The position numbers and the translations under genes are program-made. Under the pieces are notes generated by a model. That model was not told where the DNA came from and ran no database searches. It saw only the letters and a program-made list of their open reading frames with translations. A stretch of 64,000 nucleotides of DNA. Origin: an uncultured Prochlorococcus sp. (GTDB taxonomy: Bacteria > Cyanobacteriota > Cyanobacteriia > PCC-6307 > Cyanobiaceae). This document shows, in pieces, positions 48,325 through 57,359 of this stretch. Location: positions 20,282 through 84,281 of the forward strand of contig CACOMD010000002.1 of the NCBI GenBank assembly GCA_902628235.1. The letters are read 5' to 3'. Within the stretch, counting starts at the first letter, position 1. The number at the start of each line of letters is the position of its first letter.

Positions 48325-48873
48325 ATGTTTTCATTTATTGCTTTCCTTAAAAAGTCTTACACTAGACTATTGATTTTTCTCCCATTAGTAGTTGGATTAC
48401 TCATAAGTCCTATAACTGCTAATGCCCTTTACCCAAGTGATCCTTCATCTGTAGATGTTTTAAAGGAAGATTATCGCGGGAAAGACCTTCAAAATACTGA
48501 ATATGTTAAATATGATTTATCCAGCCAAGATCTTTCAGAAGTAAATTTGCAAGGAGCTTACATGAGCGTAACTACCGCAAAAAACTCTAGCTTTAAGGGT
48601 GCTAATATGAAAGATTTAATTGCATATGCTACCAGATTTGATAATGCTGACCTTTCTGATGCTGACTTAACAAATGGTGAGCTTATGAAAAGTGTTTTTG
48701 ATGGAGCAGCAATTGAAGGTACAGATTTTACAAATGCTAATTTAGATTTATCTCAAAGAAAAGCACTGTGCTCGAGAGCTTCCGGAACAAACTCAAAGAC
48801 TGGAATTGATACCTTCGACAGTCTTGAATGTGCAGGAATAAAAGGCTACACACCTCCTAAGCCAAAAGCCTAA
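48325..48873 (+). CDS. Exported pentapeptide-repeat protein (thylakoid lumen or periplasm)
   Basis: A 182-residue protein with a signal peptide (hydrophobic about residues 15-32, then ANALYPSD). The pentapeptide repeats form a right-handed helix ('DLSEVNLQGAYMSVTTAKNSSFKGANMKDLI', 'ADLSDADLTNG', 'ANLDLSQRKALC'). Two cysteines near the end (CSRASG, LECAG) resemble the disulfide-bearing end of lumenal pentapeptide proteins. Function unknown. A strong terminator follows 32 bases after the stop. Confidence 0.88.
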   Translation: MFSFIAFLKKSYTRLLIFLPLVVGLLISPITANALYPSDPSSVDVLKEDYRGKDLQNTEYVKYDLSSQDLSEVNLQGAYMSVTTAKNSSFKGANMKDLIAYATRFDNADLSDADLTNGELMKSVFDGAAIEGTDFTNANLDLSQRKALCSRASGTNSKTGIDTFDSLECAGIKGYTPPKPKA

Positions 48874-48880
48874 CATCTTA

Positions 48881-49246
48881 TTAAATTTCAGCAGGAAAAA
48901 CATTACCAGGTTCCCTAGAACCTGGTTTTTTACTGTACCACCATTCTTGTAATTCATTTGAGAACCTTTCAGCAAATAAAGTGATGACTGTTTGAACAGG
49001 TTTAGATCCTGGTTCTAAAATCTCTACAGAATAAGAAGGACATCTTCTTGAAGCGATATCTGCAACAAATCTTGCGCCTACACGTATCCAATAAGGCTCT
49101 TTACTCCTCCAAGCTATTCTGCAACAAGGCCATGGTAATTCTTCTCTATCATATAATCTACAACAAGGCCCAATTATTTTATAACTATATTGTCCTCCTA
49201 AACTAGAATGTATTGAACCATATTCAAAAAATTTTGAACTTCCCAT
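48881..49246 (-). CDS. Conserved hypothetical protein with paired cysteines
   Basis: A 121-residue soluble protein. Cysteine pairs occur in 'IGPCCRLYDREELPWPCCRIAW' and a further Cys in 'SRRCPSYS', a pattern that could bind a metal or an Fe-S cluster. I do not recognise a characterised family. Its last ~10 codons (KPGSREPGNVF) are encoded by the sequence that forms the terminator of the convergent pentapeptide gene. Confidence 0.75.
   Translation of the reverse strand: MGSSKFFEYGSIHSSLGGQYSYKIIGPCCRLYDREELPWPCCRIAWRSKEPYWIRVGARFVADIASRRCPSYSVEILEPGSKPVQTVITLFAERFSNELQEWWYSKKPGSREPGNVFPAEI
48905..48931 (+). terminator. Intrinsic terminator of the pentapeptide gene, inside the opposing coding region
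   Basis: ACCAGGTTC (48905-48913), loop CCTA, GAACCTGGT (48918-48926), followed by TTTTT. A 9-bp GC-rich stem with a tetraloop and T-run is the best intrinsic terminator on the plus strand in the window. It lies within the 3' end of the minus-strand gene at 48881-49246. Confidence 0.88.
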
Positions 49247-49333
49247 TTATTTTTAAAACATACATGTTTAGAGAATGGCAGATAAAAATTTTTTTACAAC
49301 AATAAAGAAGTAATTTTTTATAAAAGAGACAAA

Positions 49334-49633
49334 TTAGTAAAGTTCTTCCTCAGCATTAGTAATAATTGTAAGATCAGATGTTGGATAAGCTACACAAGGA
49401 AGAAAATAACCATCTTCTAATTGTTTCTCATCTAAAAAACTTTGATCGGGTTGAGCAACTTTTCCACAAGAAATTTTACCTACACATGTAGAACATGCTC
49501 CTGTTCTGCAGGAATAGGGTACATCTATTCCTTGTTCTTCTGCAGCATCTAAAATATATTCGTCATCTGGAACTTCTATAGTTGTATTAACACCCTCAAC
49601 TTCACTTATAATTGTTACTTTGTATGTTGCCAT
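49334..49633 (-). CDS. petF: Plant-type [2Fe-2S] ferredoxin
   Basis: A 99-residue ferredoxin with cluster ligands Cys42, Cys47, Cys50 and Cys80 ([10 protein letters not shown] ... LPCVAYP) and the acidic C-terminal 'NAEEELY' that contacts FNR and photosystem I. It is the standard soluble photosynthetic electron carrier in length and motif spacing. Prochlorococcus has several paralogues, so the exact physiological role is not settled by sequence. Confidence 0.95.
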   Translation of the reverse strand: MATYKVTIISEVEGVNTTIEVPDDEYILDAAEEQGIDVPYSCRTGACSTCVGKISCGKVAQPDQSFLDEKQLEDGYFLPCVAYPTSDLTIITNAEEELY

Positions 49634-49760
49634 AAAATTAAAAAGATTTGTTGAACAAATTAATTTAATTAGTACTTATTTAATTGAATAATTGAGATTT
49701 TTCTCATTAAAAGTAGAAATGCATAGATATTAAATCGTTCGATTAAGATAAAAATCTTAA

Positions 49761-50666
49761 CTAATTGATTAATTTGGATGATTTAATGCAAATCCAATCT
49801 TGTTTAGATAATACATTATCTATTTTGAAATGATACAAATTTAATAATTTGATAATTTGTTTTTTTTGAGATTCTAAAATCCCACTAAGAATTAATGAAC
49901 CTTTAAAATTTAAAATCTCATCAAAATGCGGAATTAATGATTGAATGACCGATGCAATTATGTTGCAACAAATTAAATCATAATTATTCAGTAAATTTTT
50001 TCTTTTTATATCTAAAAAAGAACCTTGATGAATTGTAACTGAACTTATTTGACCAAAATTTAATTTAAGATTTTCTCTCGTTGAATTTATAGCTAAATAA
50101 TCATTATCAATTACATGTAATTCTCTTGCACCAAGTTTTTTAGCAGCTATAGATAAGATTCCGCTACCACAACCTACATCTAAAAAAGTTTTTTGTGCAA
50201 CAATTATTTTTTCCAACATTTCTAAACAAAGAGAAGTTGATGGATGACCTCCTGTACCAAATGCGGCTCCGGGATCAATCTTTAGAACAATCTTTTTATC
50301 ATATTGGGAGGGTAAATTCATCCAACAAGGGAGAACAAGAAAATTCTCCCCTATCAATTCAAATTTCCAAAAATTTTTCCAAGTATTAAGCCATTCTTCT
50401 TCTTTAACAAAATCCCAACCATAGAGATTAATAATTTGATCATTCTCTCTAAGAAGAGACTTTAAATTTTCTTCAAGTTTTTCTCTTTTACTTTTTTTCC
50501 AATAAAATTCTGGCAACCATATTAGTAATTTACTTATATTTTTATCTTTATTTGAACAATCAAATGCATAACTAAATATTTCTAATTGATTTAATTTCCA
50601 AATTATTAAGTCTTCGATATTCTTATCAATTTCTATAGCAAACCGCCACCAGCTTTTATTCTCCAT
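49761..50666 (-). CDS. prmA: Ribosomal protein L11 methyltransferase
   Basis: A 301-residue SAM methyltransferase. The diagnostic PrmA stretches are 'LKIDPGAAFGTGGHPSTSLCLEML', motif I 'FLDVGCGSGILSIAAKKLGA', 'VIDNDYLAINSTRENLKLN' and 'LICCNIIASVI' (NPPY-like NIIA). The N-terminal half is the L11-recognition domain, here quite divergent. Lies 16 bases downstream of serA in the same direction. Confidence 0.94.
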   Translation of the reverse strand: MENKSWWRFAIEIDKNIEDLIIWKLNQLEIFSYAFDCSNKDKNISKLLIWLPEFYWKKSKREKLEENLKSLLRENDQIINLYGWDFVKEEEWLNTWKNFWKFELIGENFLVLPCWMNLPSQYDKKIVLKIDPGAAFGTGGHPSTSLCLEMLEKIIVAQKTFLDVGCGSGILSIAAKKLGARELHVIDNDYLAINSTRENLKLNFGQISSVTIHQGSFLDIKRKNLLNNYDLICCNIIASVIQSLIPHFDEILNFKGSLILSGILESQKKQIIKLLNLYHFKIDNVLSKQDWICIKSSKLIN

Positions 50667-50682
50667 AAATTTAAAATTTTAC

Positions 50683-52269
50683 TTATAAAGTCACTGGATT
50701 TGCACTATTAATGCCTTCAACTTCAAGAATTGACTTCAGTAAGCTATCTGGCACTGGATCATCAATACTCAAAACCATCACTGCTTCACCCCTAACAATT
50801 TTTCTACCGACTTGCATTGAAGCAATATTCACATTATGGTCCCCTAAAAGTGACCCTAACTTACCAATAATCCCAGGCATATCTCTATGCCTAGCTAAAA
50901 GCATAAATCTACTTGGTGAAACATTGACAGGATATTGATCAATACTGATAATTCTTAATTCGCCATCAGCAAAAATACTTCCAGCAACACTATTCTCTCC
51001 ATTATTTCCATAGGTTGTGAGCTGAAGTAGTCCACTCGCAAATTCAGGTCGTGATTCATCTTTATTTTCAATAACATTTATTCCCCTTGTCTCAGCTTCT
51101 AAAGATGCATTAACATAATTAATGCGATCACCCAAAGCTTTTGACAACAACCCTTTTAAACTAGCTATTATTAAAGGCTTAGAAGGATGTTGTACGAATT
51201 CTCCCTGCAATTTAAGCTCTAACTTTTGAATAGGTCCCCCTGCTAATTGACTAATTAGTAGACCTAAAGTTTCAGCAAGCTGAAGATGAGGTTTGAGACT
51301 ATCCATAATATCTGGACTTAGTCCAGGTATATTTACAGCTGTTCTTGCTGAAAGTCCTAAAAGAACATCTCTTATTTGTTCTGCGACATCAATTGCTACA
51401 TTTTCTTGAGCTTCCTTGGTAGAAGCACCTAGGTGTGGAGTAAGAATAAGATTCTTTTCAACTCTTAATAATGATGAATTAGCGTTTAGGGGCTCCTCAG
51501 AATAAACATCTATTGCCGCTCCACCAATCAAAGAATTATTTAATGCTTCCGCTAAGGCCTCTTCATCAATAATTCCACCTCTTGCACAATTAATTAACTT
51601 TGATGTACTTTTCATTGATTTTAGAACCTCAATATCTACTAAATTCTCTGTTTCAACTGTTCGTGGTAAATGTAATGTGACGTAATCAGATTCCTGAAAC
51701 AAAATATCTAATTCTGATAATTTCACTTGAAGTTGTTGAGCTCTTTCATTAGAGACAAAAGGATCATAACCAAGAACTTCCATTCCCATTGCATTTGCAA
51801 CTTTCGCGACATGGGTACCAATTTTTCCTAAACCAACTACACCTAATTTTTTCTTAAAAAGTTCATTCCCTACAAATTTTTTTCTTTCCCACTTACCTTC
51901 AAACATACTGCTATTAGCAATTGGAATATTTCTACTTAAAGCAAGCATCATGGCTATTGTATGCTCAGCTGCAGCAATAGTATTTCCTCCAGGGGAATTT
52001 ACCACTAATACTCCCTTCTGAGTTGCTGCCTTTACATCAACATTATCAACTCCTACTCCAGCTCTCCCAATTATTCTTAAATTCTTTGAAGAATTAATAA
52101 TTTCTCCAGTGACTTGCGTTCCAGAGCGTATCATTAAAGCATCATAATCTTGAATAATAGCAGCTAAATCTGATTCTGAAATGCCAATCTTTTGATCGAC
52201 TTGAGCTACTTGGGAGAGAATATCAATCCCCGATTGATCGATTGGATCTGTAATTAGAACTTTGTTCAT
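50683..52269 (-). CDS. serA: D-3-phosphoglycerate dehydrogenase
   Basis: A 528-residue long-form PGDH, the first step of serine synthesis from 3-phosphoglycerate. It has the NAD fold 'LGVVGLGKIGTHVAKVANAMGMEVLGYDP', 'LINCARGGIIDEEALAEAL' and the catalytic-His motif 'LILTPHLGASTKEAQENVA'. An intervening domain follows, then a C-terminal ACT domain ('MLLARHRDMPGIIGKLGSLLGDHNVNIASMQVGR') that may bind serine as feedback inhibitor. Confidence 0.97.
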   Translation of the reverse strand: MNKVLITDPIDQSGIDILSQVAQVDQKIGISESDLAAIIQDYDALMIRSGTQVTGEIINSSKNLRIIGRAGVGVDNVDVKAATQKGVLVVNSPGGNTIAAAEHTIAMMLALSRNIPIANSSMFEGKWERKKFVGNELFKKKLGVVGLGKIGTHVAKVANAMGMEVLGYDPFVSNERAQQLQVKLSELDILFQESDYVTLHLPRTVETENLVDIEVLKSMKSTSKLINCARGGIIDEEALAEALNNSLIGGAAIDVYSEEPLNANSSLLRVEKNLILTPHLGASTKEAQENVAIDVAEQIRDVLLGLSARTAVNIPGLSPDIMDSLKPHLQLAETLGLLISQLAGGPIQKLELKLQGEFVQHPSKPLIIASLKGLLSKALGDRINYVNASLEAETRGINVIENKDESRPEFASGLLQLTTYGNNGENSVAGSIFADGELRIISIDQYPVNVSPSRFMLLARHRDMPGIIGKLGSLLGDHNVNIASMQVGRKIVRGEAVMVLSIDDPVPDSLLKSILEVEGINSANPVTL

Positions 52270-52367
52270 TTAAGATTGGTTCTTTAATTATTTACTTTAC
52301 TTATCTATAGTGAATAGATCTTGTTTTATTAAATTGGATCAAGAAATCAACATTTGAGGAATAAAAA

Positions 52368-52934
52368 TTGACTAAATGCATCTTAATTTTTAGGAACATA
52401 GAAAAATGTGCTGATCTCATAAAAATTTTTGGAGAAAGATCAATATTCCTTTCCAGCGCTATCTTAATAAAACCAAATGATGAGAAAATAAAAAGTGAAC
52501 AAAAACAAATCCTTCTAAATTTAAAAAGTAATCTTTTTAAAATAGAAAATATTGAGGACAATAGAATTCTTAATCAAAAATTAGATCGACAAATACGGCA
52601 AAAAGGCATACGGTATTGGTTAATGCCATTTGGTTTTCTAGCAGGTTTAAGTTTTTCAAATATGACAAATCTAACAACTTTTTCTTTCCTTAATCTTAAT
52701 CCTTTCGGAGAATCATTAATGGGAGGTCTTTTAGGATTAGGTTCTGGATATATAGGGAGCTTTTTTGCTGCTGGGAGTATAAATTTAAATAGAAGTAAAG
52801 AGATTAGACCATTATTAAATGCTAATAAAGATGGGAAATGGCTTATTTTTCTAGAAAATCAAAATGGATATGAATTACCTTGGAATTTAATAAAAGAATC
52901 TGAACCATTAGATATTATTTTTTTAGAGGGATAA
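52368..52934 (+). CDS. Conserved cyanobacterial membrane protein
   Basis: A 188-residue protein with two hydrophobic, Gly-rich segments in the middle ('WLMPFGFLAGLSFSNM', 'GGLLGLGSGYIGSFFAAGSI') flanked by soluble ends. No named family recognised. The TTG start is supported by GAGGA at 52356-52360, 7 bases upstream. Its stop overlaps the start of the PSII S4 gene (TAATG), so the pair is co-translated. Confidence 0.78.
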   Translation: MTKCILIFRNIEKCADLIKIFGERSIFLSSAILIKPNDEKIKSEQKQILLNLKSNLFKIENIEDNRILNQKLDRQIRQKGIRYWLMPFGFLAGLSFSNMTNLTTFSFLNLNPFGESLMGGLLGLGSGYIGSFFAAGSINLNRSKEIRPLLNANKDGKWLIFLENQNGYELPWNLIKESEPLDIIFLEG

Positions 52935-53722
52935 TGATTGATTTAAAAGACTTTGAAAAGGATTGTTTATACAAATCGGATATTAGGCATTTAATAGAAA
53001 TATCAAATTTAGCTTATAAAACTTGGGAAATATGTTGGACTAACTTTTTTCCATCTTATATACAGGAAGAAATCTTAAAAGAATTTCATAATTTAATTGA
53101 TTTATCATATTTCGTATATGGTGGTTATGTAAATGCAGATAGAGCTAAAATAGCTTGTTTTAGGAAATCAATTCAACCTAGTGCAAAAGATCTAATTTTA
53201 AGTTTTACAGGAAAAGGAGTAAATATTTCAGGTAATTTTTTATTTGATAACGCATCACAAGATGATTTCAGGAATTTTTTAATAAATCATGGAATCAAAG
53301 AAAATATGATTGGAGATATTTGGACCTTAGGTGAAAGAGGTGCACAAGGAATTATAGATTTTAATCAAGATATTCAAAAACAAAATAAATATTTATTGAG
53401 AGATGTTGAAGTCAATATTAATTTTGTAAATTTAACAGAACTTAAGACCCCTATCGAAAGAATTTCAAAATTTATTAACTCCGTAGAAGCATCTACAAGA
53501 ATTGATGCGATAGCTTCAGCAGGTTTTAGGATATCAAGAAGTAAAATTATTGAAAAAATTAAAAATGGTTTTCTTTACCTTAATGGTTTAAAGGTCAATA
53601 AATCAACAATTAATTTAAAAGTAGGAGATAAAATAAGATTTGAAAATAGGGGTATAATTGAAATATTAGAAATTGAAAAGACTAAAAGAGAAAGGTGGAA
53701 AATTAAATTACTGAAGAAATAA
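52934..53722 (+). CDS. Photosystem II S4-domain protein
   Basis: A 262-residue protein with an N-terminal YlmH-like domain ('RDFLIND'-type 'FRNFLINHGIKENMIGDIW', 'GAQGIIDF') and a C-terminal S4 RNA-binding domain ('RIDAIASAGFRISRSKIIEKIKNGFLYLNGLKVNKS'). This is the cyanobacterial family known as photosystem II S4 domain protein. Homologues bind RNA or ribosomes; the photosystem link is by family name. It ends 52 bases before tRNA-Val. Confidence 0.88.
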   Translation: MIDLKDFEKDCLYKSDIRHLIEISNLAYKTWEICWTNFFPSYIQEEILKEFHNLIDLSYFVYGGYVNADRAKIACFRKSIQPSAKDLILSFTGKGVNISGNFLFDNASQDDFRNFLINHGIKENMIGDIWTLGERGAQGIIDFNQDIQKQNKYLLRDVEVNINFVNLTELKTPIERISKFINSVEASTRIDAIASAGFRISRSKIIEKIKNGFLYLNGLKVNKSTINLKVGDKIRFENRGIIEILEIEKTKRERWKIKLLKK

Positions 53723-53774
53723 AGACTTGAACTTCATATCAACTCATTTAGGGGTTTATAATGTGTTTAAAGTC

Positions 53775-53846
53775 GGGCGATTAGCTCAGGGGTAGAGCAC
53801 TACCTTGACATGGTAGGAGTCACTGGTTCAAATCCAGTATCGCCCA
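53775..53846 (+). tRNA. tRNA-Val (anticodon GAC)
   Basis: Cloverleaf of 72 bases: acceptor GGGCGAT/ATCGCCC, D arm TTAGCTCAGGGGTAGAGC, anticodon stem CTACC/GGTAG enclosing TTGACAT (anticodon GAC), T arm CTGGTTCAAATCCAG, discriminator A. CCA is not encoded. Confidence 0.97.
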
Positions 53847-53929
53847 TTTATTATTTTTTTTGCAAAATCATATCTAAGGTTATAGATTTAATTTATCCAC
53901 AAATAATTAAACGTCTTTAGATTAAAGAT

Positions 53930-54547
53930 ATGAAACTTAATCAAATAATTAATTTACACAAAGGTTTGACTCCATTTGTTGTACTTGGTTTAATGGCATT
54001 CTACGACAATTTTTCTATTCCAGCTTGGATTTACTTGGCCCTACATGGAACATATGGAATCTTATGGCTTTTAAAAGAAAAATTATTTCCAGATCCATAC
54101 TTTAAAGATGAAATGGGATTCTTAACATCAATAACAGGATTCATATTTTTAGGAAGTTATTGGGTAGCACCATTTATTCTTATATCATCCCAAAAATTAA
54201 TTCCAAATTTTATGATTGCGGGATGTGTTTCACTTTATATAATTGGAGTTTTTCTTCATTTTGCAAGTGATTCTCAAAAATATTTCACTTTAAAATTAAA
54301 AAAAGAACTTATAACTGAAGGTTTTTTTAAATATTCAAGGAATACAAATTATCTAGGAGAAATACTTATATATTTATCTTTTGCGATATTATCTATGAAC
54401 CTTATTCCATTTATTATTCTTTTAATATTTTTCATTATCGTCTTCTACCCAAGAATGATTAAAAAGGATAAATCACTTAAAAAATATAAAGGTTTTGATG
54501 AATATAAATCGAATAGTGGTTTAATCTTTCCTAAATTTAATGAATAA
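53930..54547 (+). CDS. Membrane methyltransferase/reductase-like protein (DUF1295/ICMT-like)
   Basis: A 205-residue protein with five or six hydrophobic segments. The conserved C-terminal region 'GFFKYSRNTNYLGEILIYLSFAIL' followed by 'DKSLKKYKGFDEYKSNSGLIFP' matches the catalytic half of isoprenylcysteine carboxyl methyltransferase and DUF1295-type enzymes. The substrate is unknown; a lipid or isoprenoid is likely by family. Overlaps the start of the next gene by 8 bases. Confidence 0.8.
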   Translation: MKLNQIINLHKGLTPFVVLGLMAFYDNFSIPAWIYLALHGTYGILWLLKEKLFPDPYFKDEMGFLTSITGFIFLGSYWVAPFILISSQKLIPNFMIAGCVSLYIIGVFLHFASDSQKYFTLKLKKELITEGFFKYSRNTNYLGEILIYLSFAILSMNLIPFIILLIFFIIVFYPRMIKKDKSLKKYKGFDEYKSNSGLIFPKFNE

Positions 54548-55088
54548 TATGGATCTTCCCTTGTGGAGGCAAAGATTAAAAGCATCTCAATCAAAAGAAG
54601 GTAAACTAGCATCAAACAGATGGATACAAATTGCGAATGTTTCAAAAAATAATCAACCAAGAATAAGGACTGTTGTATTTAGAGGATGGCTAGATAATAC
54701 CACTATGCTTATTTACACGGATAAAAGGAGTGAGAAATATGCAGATTTAGAAATCAATAAAAATATTGAAGTTTTATGGCTTTTTTTTAAAACTAAATCT
54801 CAGTATAGATTTAAAGGTAAAGTTTCTGAGTTAGAAGATAATGATAAATATTGGGATAATTTATTCGATAAATCAAAAAATCAATGGTATTGGCCTTCTC
54901 CTGGACAAAAAATTGATCAAGAAAAATGTATTTCTTCTAGCATTAATACACTTTCAAAACCTAATAATTTTTCTGTATTGAAAATCAATATTGATGAAGT
55001 AGATCTTTTAAAGTTAGAACAACCTGTTCATAAAAGATTTGTATGGAAGAAAATTGATAAATGGAAATGTATTGAAGTAAATCCTTAA
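54540..55088 (+). CDS. Pyridoxamine 5'-phosphate oxidase-like FMN-binding protein
   Basis: A 182-residue split-barrel flavoprotein of the cyanobacterial PPOX (Npun_F5749-type) family. Motifs are 'LPLWRQRLKASQSKEG', 'NQPRIRTVVFRGW', 'LIYTDKRSEKYADLEIN' (FMN phosphate contacts) and 'YWPSPGQ'. It lacks the C-terminal PLP-site motif of true PdxH, so pyridoxamine oxidation is not assured. It overlaps the upstream membrane gene by 8 bases. Confidence 0.88.
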   Translation: MNNMDLPLWRQRLKASQSKEGKLASNRWIQIANVSKNNQPRIRTVVFRGWLDNTTMLIYTDKRSEKYADLEINKNIEVLWLFFKTKSQYRFKGKVSELEDNDKYWDNLFDKSKNQWYWPSPGQKIDQEKCISSSINTLSKPNNFSVLKINIDEVDLLKLEQPVHKRFVWKKIDKWKCIEVNP

Positions 55089-55163
55089 ATATTTCTAAAT
55101 TGTATCTAATTAGTTGAAATATCTTTCTTAATCAGTCAACTTTAAAGAAGAAACAATGATTAA

Positions 55164-55337
55164 ATGAATTTCTCGACAATTCATGAAAACCCAATAGTTT
55201 TTTTAACTTGGGTTACAGCAATTGGAATGATCTTAAGTTTAATTGAAGCAACTATTAAAATTAAATTTGAAAATTATAACAACATTAAAAGAAGGGAGCG
55301 ATTAATAAGGAGTCTTTATCCTAAAAAATTAGCTTGA
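55164..55337 (+). CDS. Small single-span membrane protein
   Basis: A 57-residue ORF below common length cut-offs: one membrane span (about residues 11-30) and a basic tail ending 'RRERLIRSLYPKKLA'. The tail resembles that of the 76-residue protein near the window end ('RRKKLESLYPSKNK'), which supports its being real. Its last 9 bases overlap the 3' end of the convergent DoxX gene. No function known. Confidence 0.55.
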   Translation: MNFSTIHENPIVFLTWVTAIGMILSLIEATIKIKFENYNNIKRRERLIRSLYPKKLA

Positions 55338-55889
55338 TGTTTCTGATAATAAATTTGATTGTAAAAATTGGAAAAAGCCTTCTTTTTTAACTTCTTTTAA
55401 TTCTTCAACACTTAGGTTACCAGACTTTTTATTTATAGTAAGTGTTGCTACTTCAATTTCTTCAGATTCTGATTTAAGAATTCGTATGATTACTTCATCA
55501 AGTGAAAATATTCCTGGTCCTGTTAATGTAATACAAGTAGCAGATGCAAAGTATAAAAGTAATAATTCTAATAAATAAATGTTAAAACCTGCCGTTACTA
55601 GTGCATGGTAAATAGCAACACTAATTGTACCCACGATGGCCAAAGCTCCGAATCTAGTAGCTAACCCAATAATTATTAACCAACTTCCAGCTATTTCAGA
55701 AATTGCAGCTACCCAAGATAAAAAGATAGGAAATGGTAAATGAAGCGGCCTTACAAATGCATCCGCAAAATTTTCAATATTAGCAGTCTTTTCAAATCCA
55801 TGATGGATTAAAACAACTCCAGTAATTACTCTTAATATCAATAAAGCAGTATCTTTACTAAATGATTTGGTGAGGATGGTTGAAAGCAC
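55329..55889 (-). CDS. DoxX-family membrane protein
   Basis: A 186-residue protein with four membrane segments. 'ALLILRVITGVVLIHHGFEKTANIENFADAF' is the DoxX opening signature, followed by 'PFPIFLSWVAAISEIAGSWLIIIGLATRFGAL' and 'LELLLLYFASATCITLTGPGIFSLDEVI'. The C-terminal 45 residues are a soluble, acidic extension beyond the usual DoxX length. The family is linked to redox and thiosulfate metabolism in a few species; here the role is unknown. Confidence 0.9.
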   Translation of the reverse strand: MLSTILTKSFSKDTALLILRVITGVVLIHHGFEKTANIENFADAFVRPLHLPFPIFLSWVAAISEIAGSWLIIIGLATRFGALAIVGTISVAIYHALVTAGFNIYLLELLLLYFASATCITLTGPGIFSLDEVIIRILKSESEEIEVATLTINKKSGNLSVEELKEVKKEGFFQFLQSNLLSETSS

Positions 55890-56060
55890 TATTTAATTTA
55901 TTTCTTAAGTAAAAATAACTAGTCATATTCTGCTTCGTGGATAAAAATCAAAAACTAATCTTAGAATAAGTATTTATACTCATACAAAATAGCGAGTAAT
56001 GTTTAATTTATAGATGTTGAAGTATTGCAAATTACAATTTTAGGTTTACAAAAAATTAAT

Positions 56061-57212
56061 TCATTTCCAGATCAAATTAGGTTCATTTATAAATTTGTTA
56101 ATAGCTGGAATATTTTCCTTAAATTTAAAAAAGCCTCTTTTAGCAAATTTCCAAGAATATAAATCTTCTGGTCTAACCAAATTTTTTACTACCAATTCAT
56201 TATTTTCTTTCAAACTTTTTATAAAGTCATAATTATCTCCTATAGATGGATAAATTAAATCTACAGATGAAAATCCTTTTAATTTATCTTTCAGTTCAAG
56301 TGAAGAAATTATTTCTATATTTGAGAATTTCAATGAAAATTCATCCCTTAAATTTTGCTTAAATTGAGCTACAGAATCTGAAATTTCTATCTGTCTATGC
56401 TTTTTGTTTAATTCAATTAAAAAGACATTTTGATATTTTGAAATTATTTTTTTTAATGAATTTTCATGCAAATCATTTTCGAACATAATCAAATTATTAG
56501 ATGATTTTTGCATATTTGAATGATATATATCATTTGAAATAATTACTTCAAAATCATCTTCTAATAAAATATCTTGATTGGATATATTATTTGCGTAAAA
56601 TCTTCCATTAGAGAATTTCTTTAAATTTTGAGGACTAAACAAATATCTTTTACCCTTCGTCTGTAGACCTCCTACCCACCTCCAACTTAATAAATTAGAA
56701 GCCGCATCACCATCATAAAGATATTTAAAAAAGAATCTAGCTCCTAACTCCCAAGGTAGGCCCAAAACAAATATCCACGTGCTTGCAAACCACATTCTTG
56801 TATGATTATGTAAATAATTATAAGTCTTTAATTCTTTAACCCATGAATTAAAGTAAGGAATATTTGTTTCTCCATTTACAGCCATTTTATAGTTATTAAA
56901 ATCATAATTATCGACTTTTTTAGTTATAAAGTTTTCCCATATACAAGGCTTATTTTCTAAGACACCTTTCCAATATATTCTCCAATACACTTCTTCAATA
57001 AATTTATTTACTTGATTATCTTTGAATTTTAGTTTAACCTCTTTAATTATTTGATATTCAAGAAGTACTCTATGAGAAATAAAAGGGGAAATTTTTGAGA
57101 CATAATTTATCTCTTTAGGTCCATAATCGTAATTCCTGAGTGAACCATAATCTTTAATTTTCGTTGAAAAAAAATTCTTCCATTTTTTTTCTGCTTCAAT
57201 AAAAAGCGACAT
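56061..57212 (-). CDS. Photolyase/cryptochrome-like FAD-domain protein with reversed domain order
   Basis: A 383-residue protein. Residues about 35-200 match the photolyase FAD-binding domain: 'VSKISPFISHRVLLEYQ', 'FIEEVYWRIYWKG', 'YLHNHTRMWFASTWI', 'LPWELGARFFFKYLYDGDAASNLLSWRWVGG' and 'YLFSPQNLKKFSNGRFY'. The N-terminal antenna alpha/beta domain of photolyases is absent. Instead an alternating strand/helix domain follows it at about residues 210-383 ('FEVIISNDIYHS', 'NLIMFENDL', 'NVFLIELNKKHRQ', 'VDLIYPSIGDNYDFI'). A photolyase-like electron-transfer flavoprotein of unsettled function is the safest call. Confidence 0.8.
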   Translation of the reverse strand: MSLFIEAEKKWKNFFSTKIKDYGSLRNYDYGPKEINYVSKISPFISHRVLLEYQIIKEVKLKFKDNQVNKFIEEVYWRIYWKGVLENKPCIWENFITKKVDNYDFNNYKMAVNGETNIPYFNSWVKELKTYNYLHNHTRMWFASTWIFVLGLPWELGARFFFKYLYDGDAASNLLSWRWVGGLQTKGKRYLFSPQNLKKFSNGRFYANNISNQDILLEDDFEVIISNDIYHSNMQKSSNNLIMFENDLHENSLKKIISKYQNVFLIELNKKHRQIEISDSVAQFKQNLRDEFSLKFSNIEIISSLELKDKLKGFSSVDLIYPSIGDNYDFIKSLKENNELVVKNLVRPEDLYSWKFAKRGFFKFKENIPAINKFINEPNLIWK

Positions 57213-57359
57213 CTTTTATTTTTAATATTAAATTAAAAATTTTATTTTGACGAATAGCAACAATAAAGATGAATTAATGAATTCATCTTATTCACGTTAT
57301 TAAATTATTTAATTTAAGCTTTTTTATAAATATATATATTTCTATTAGAGAAGTTATAA

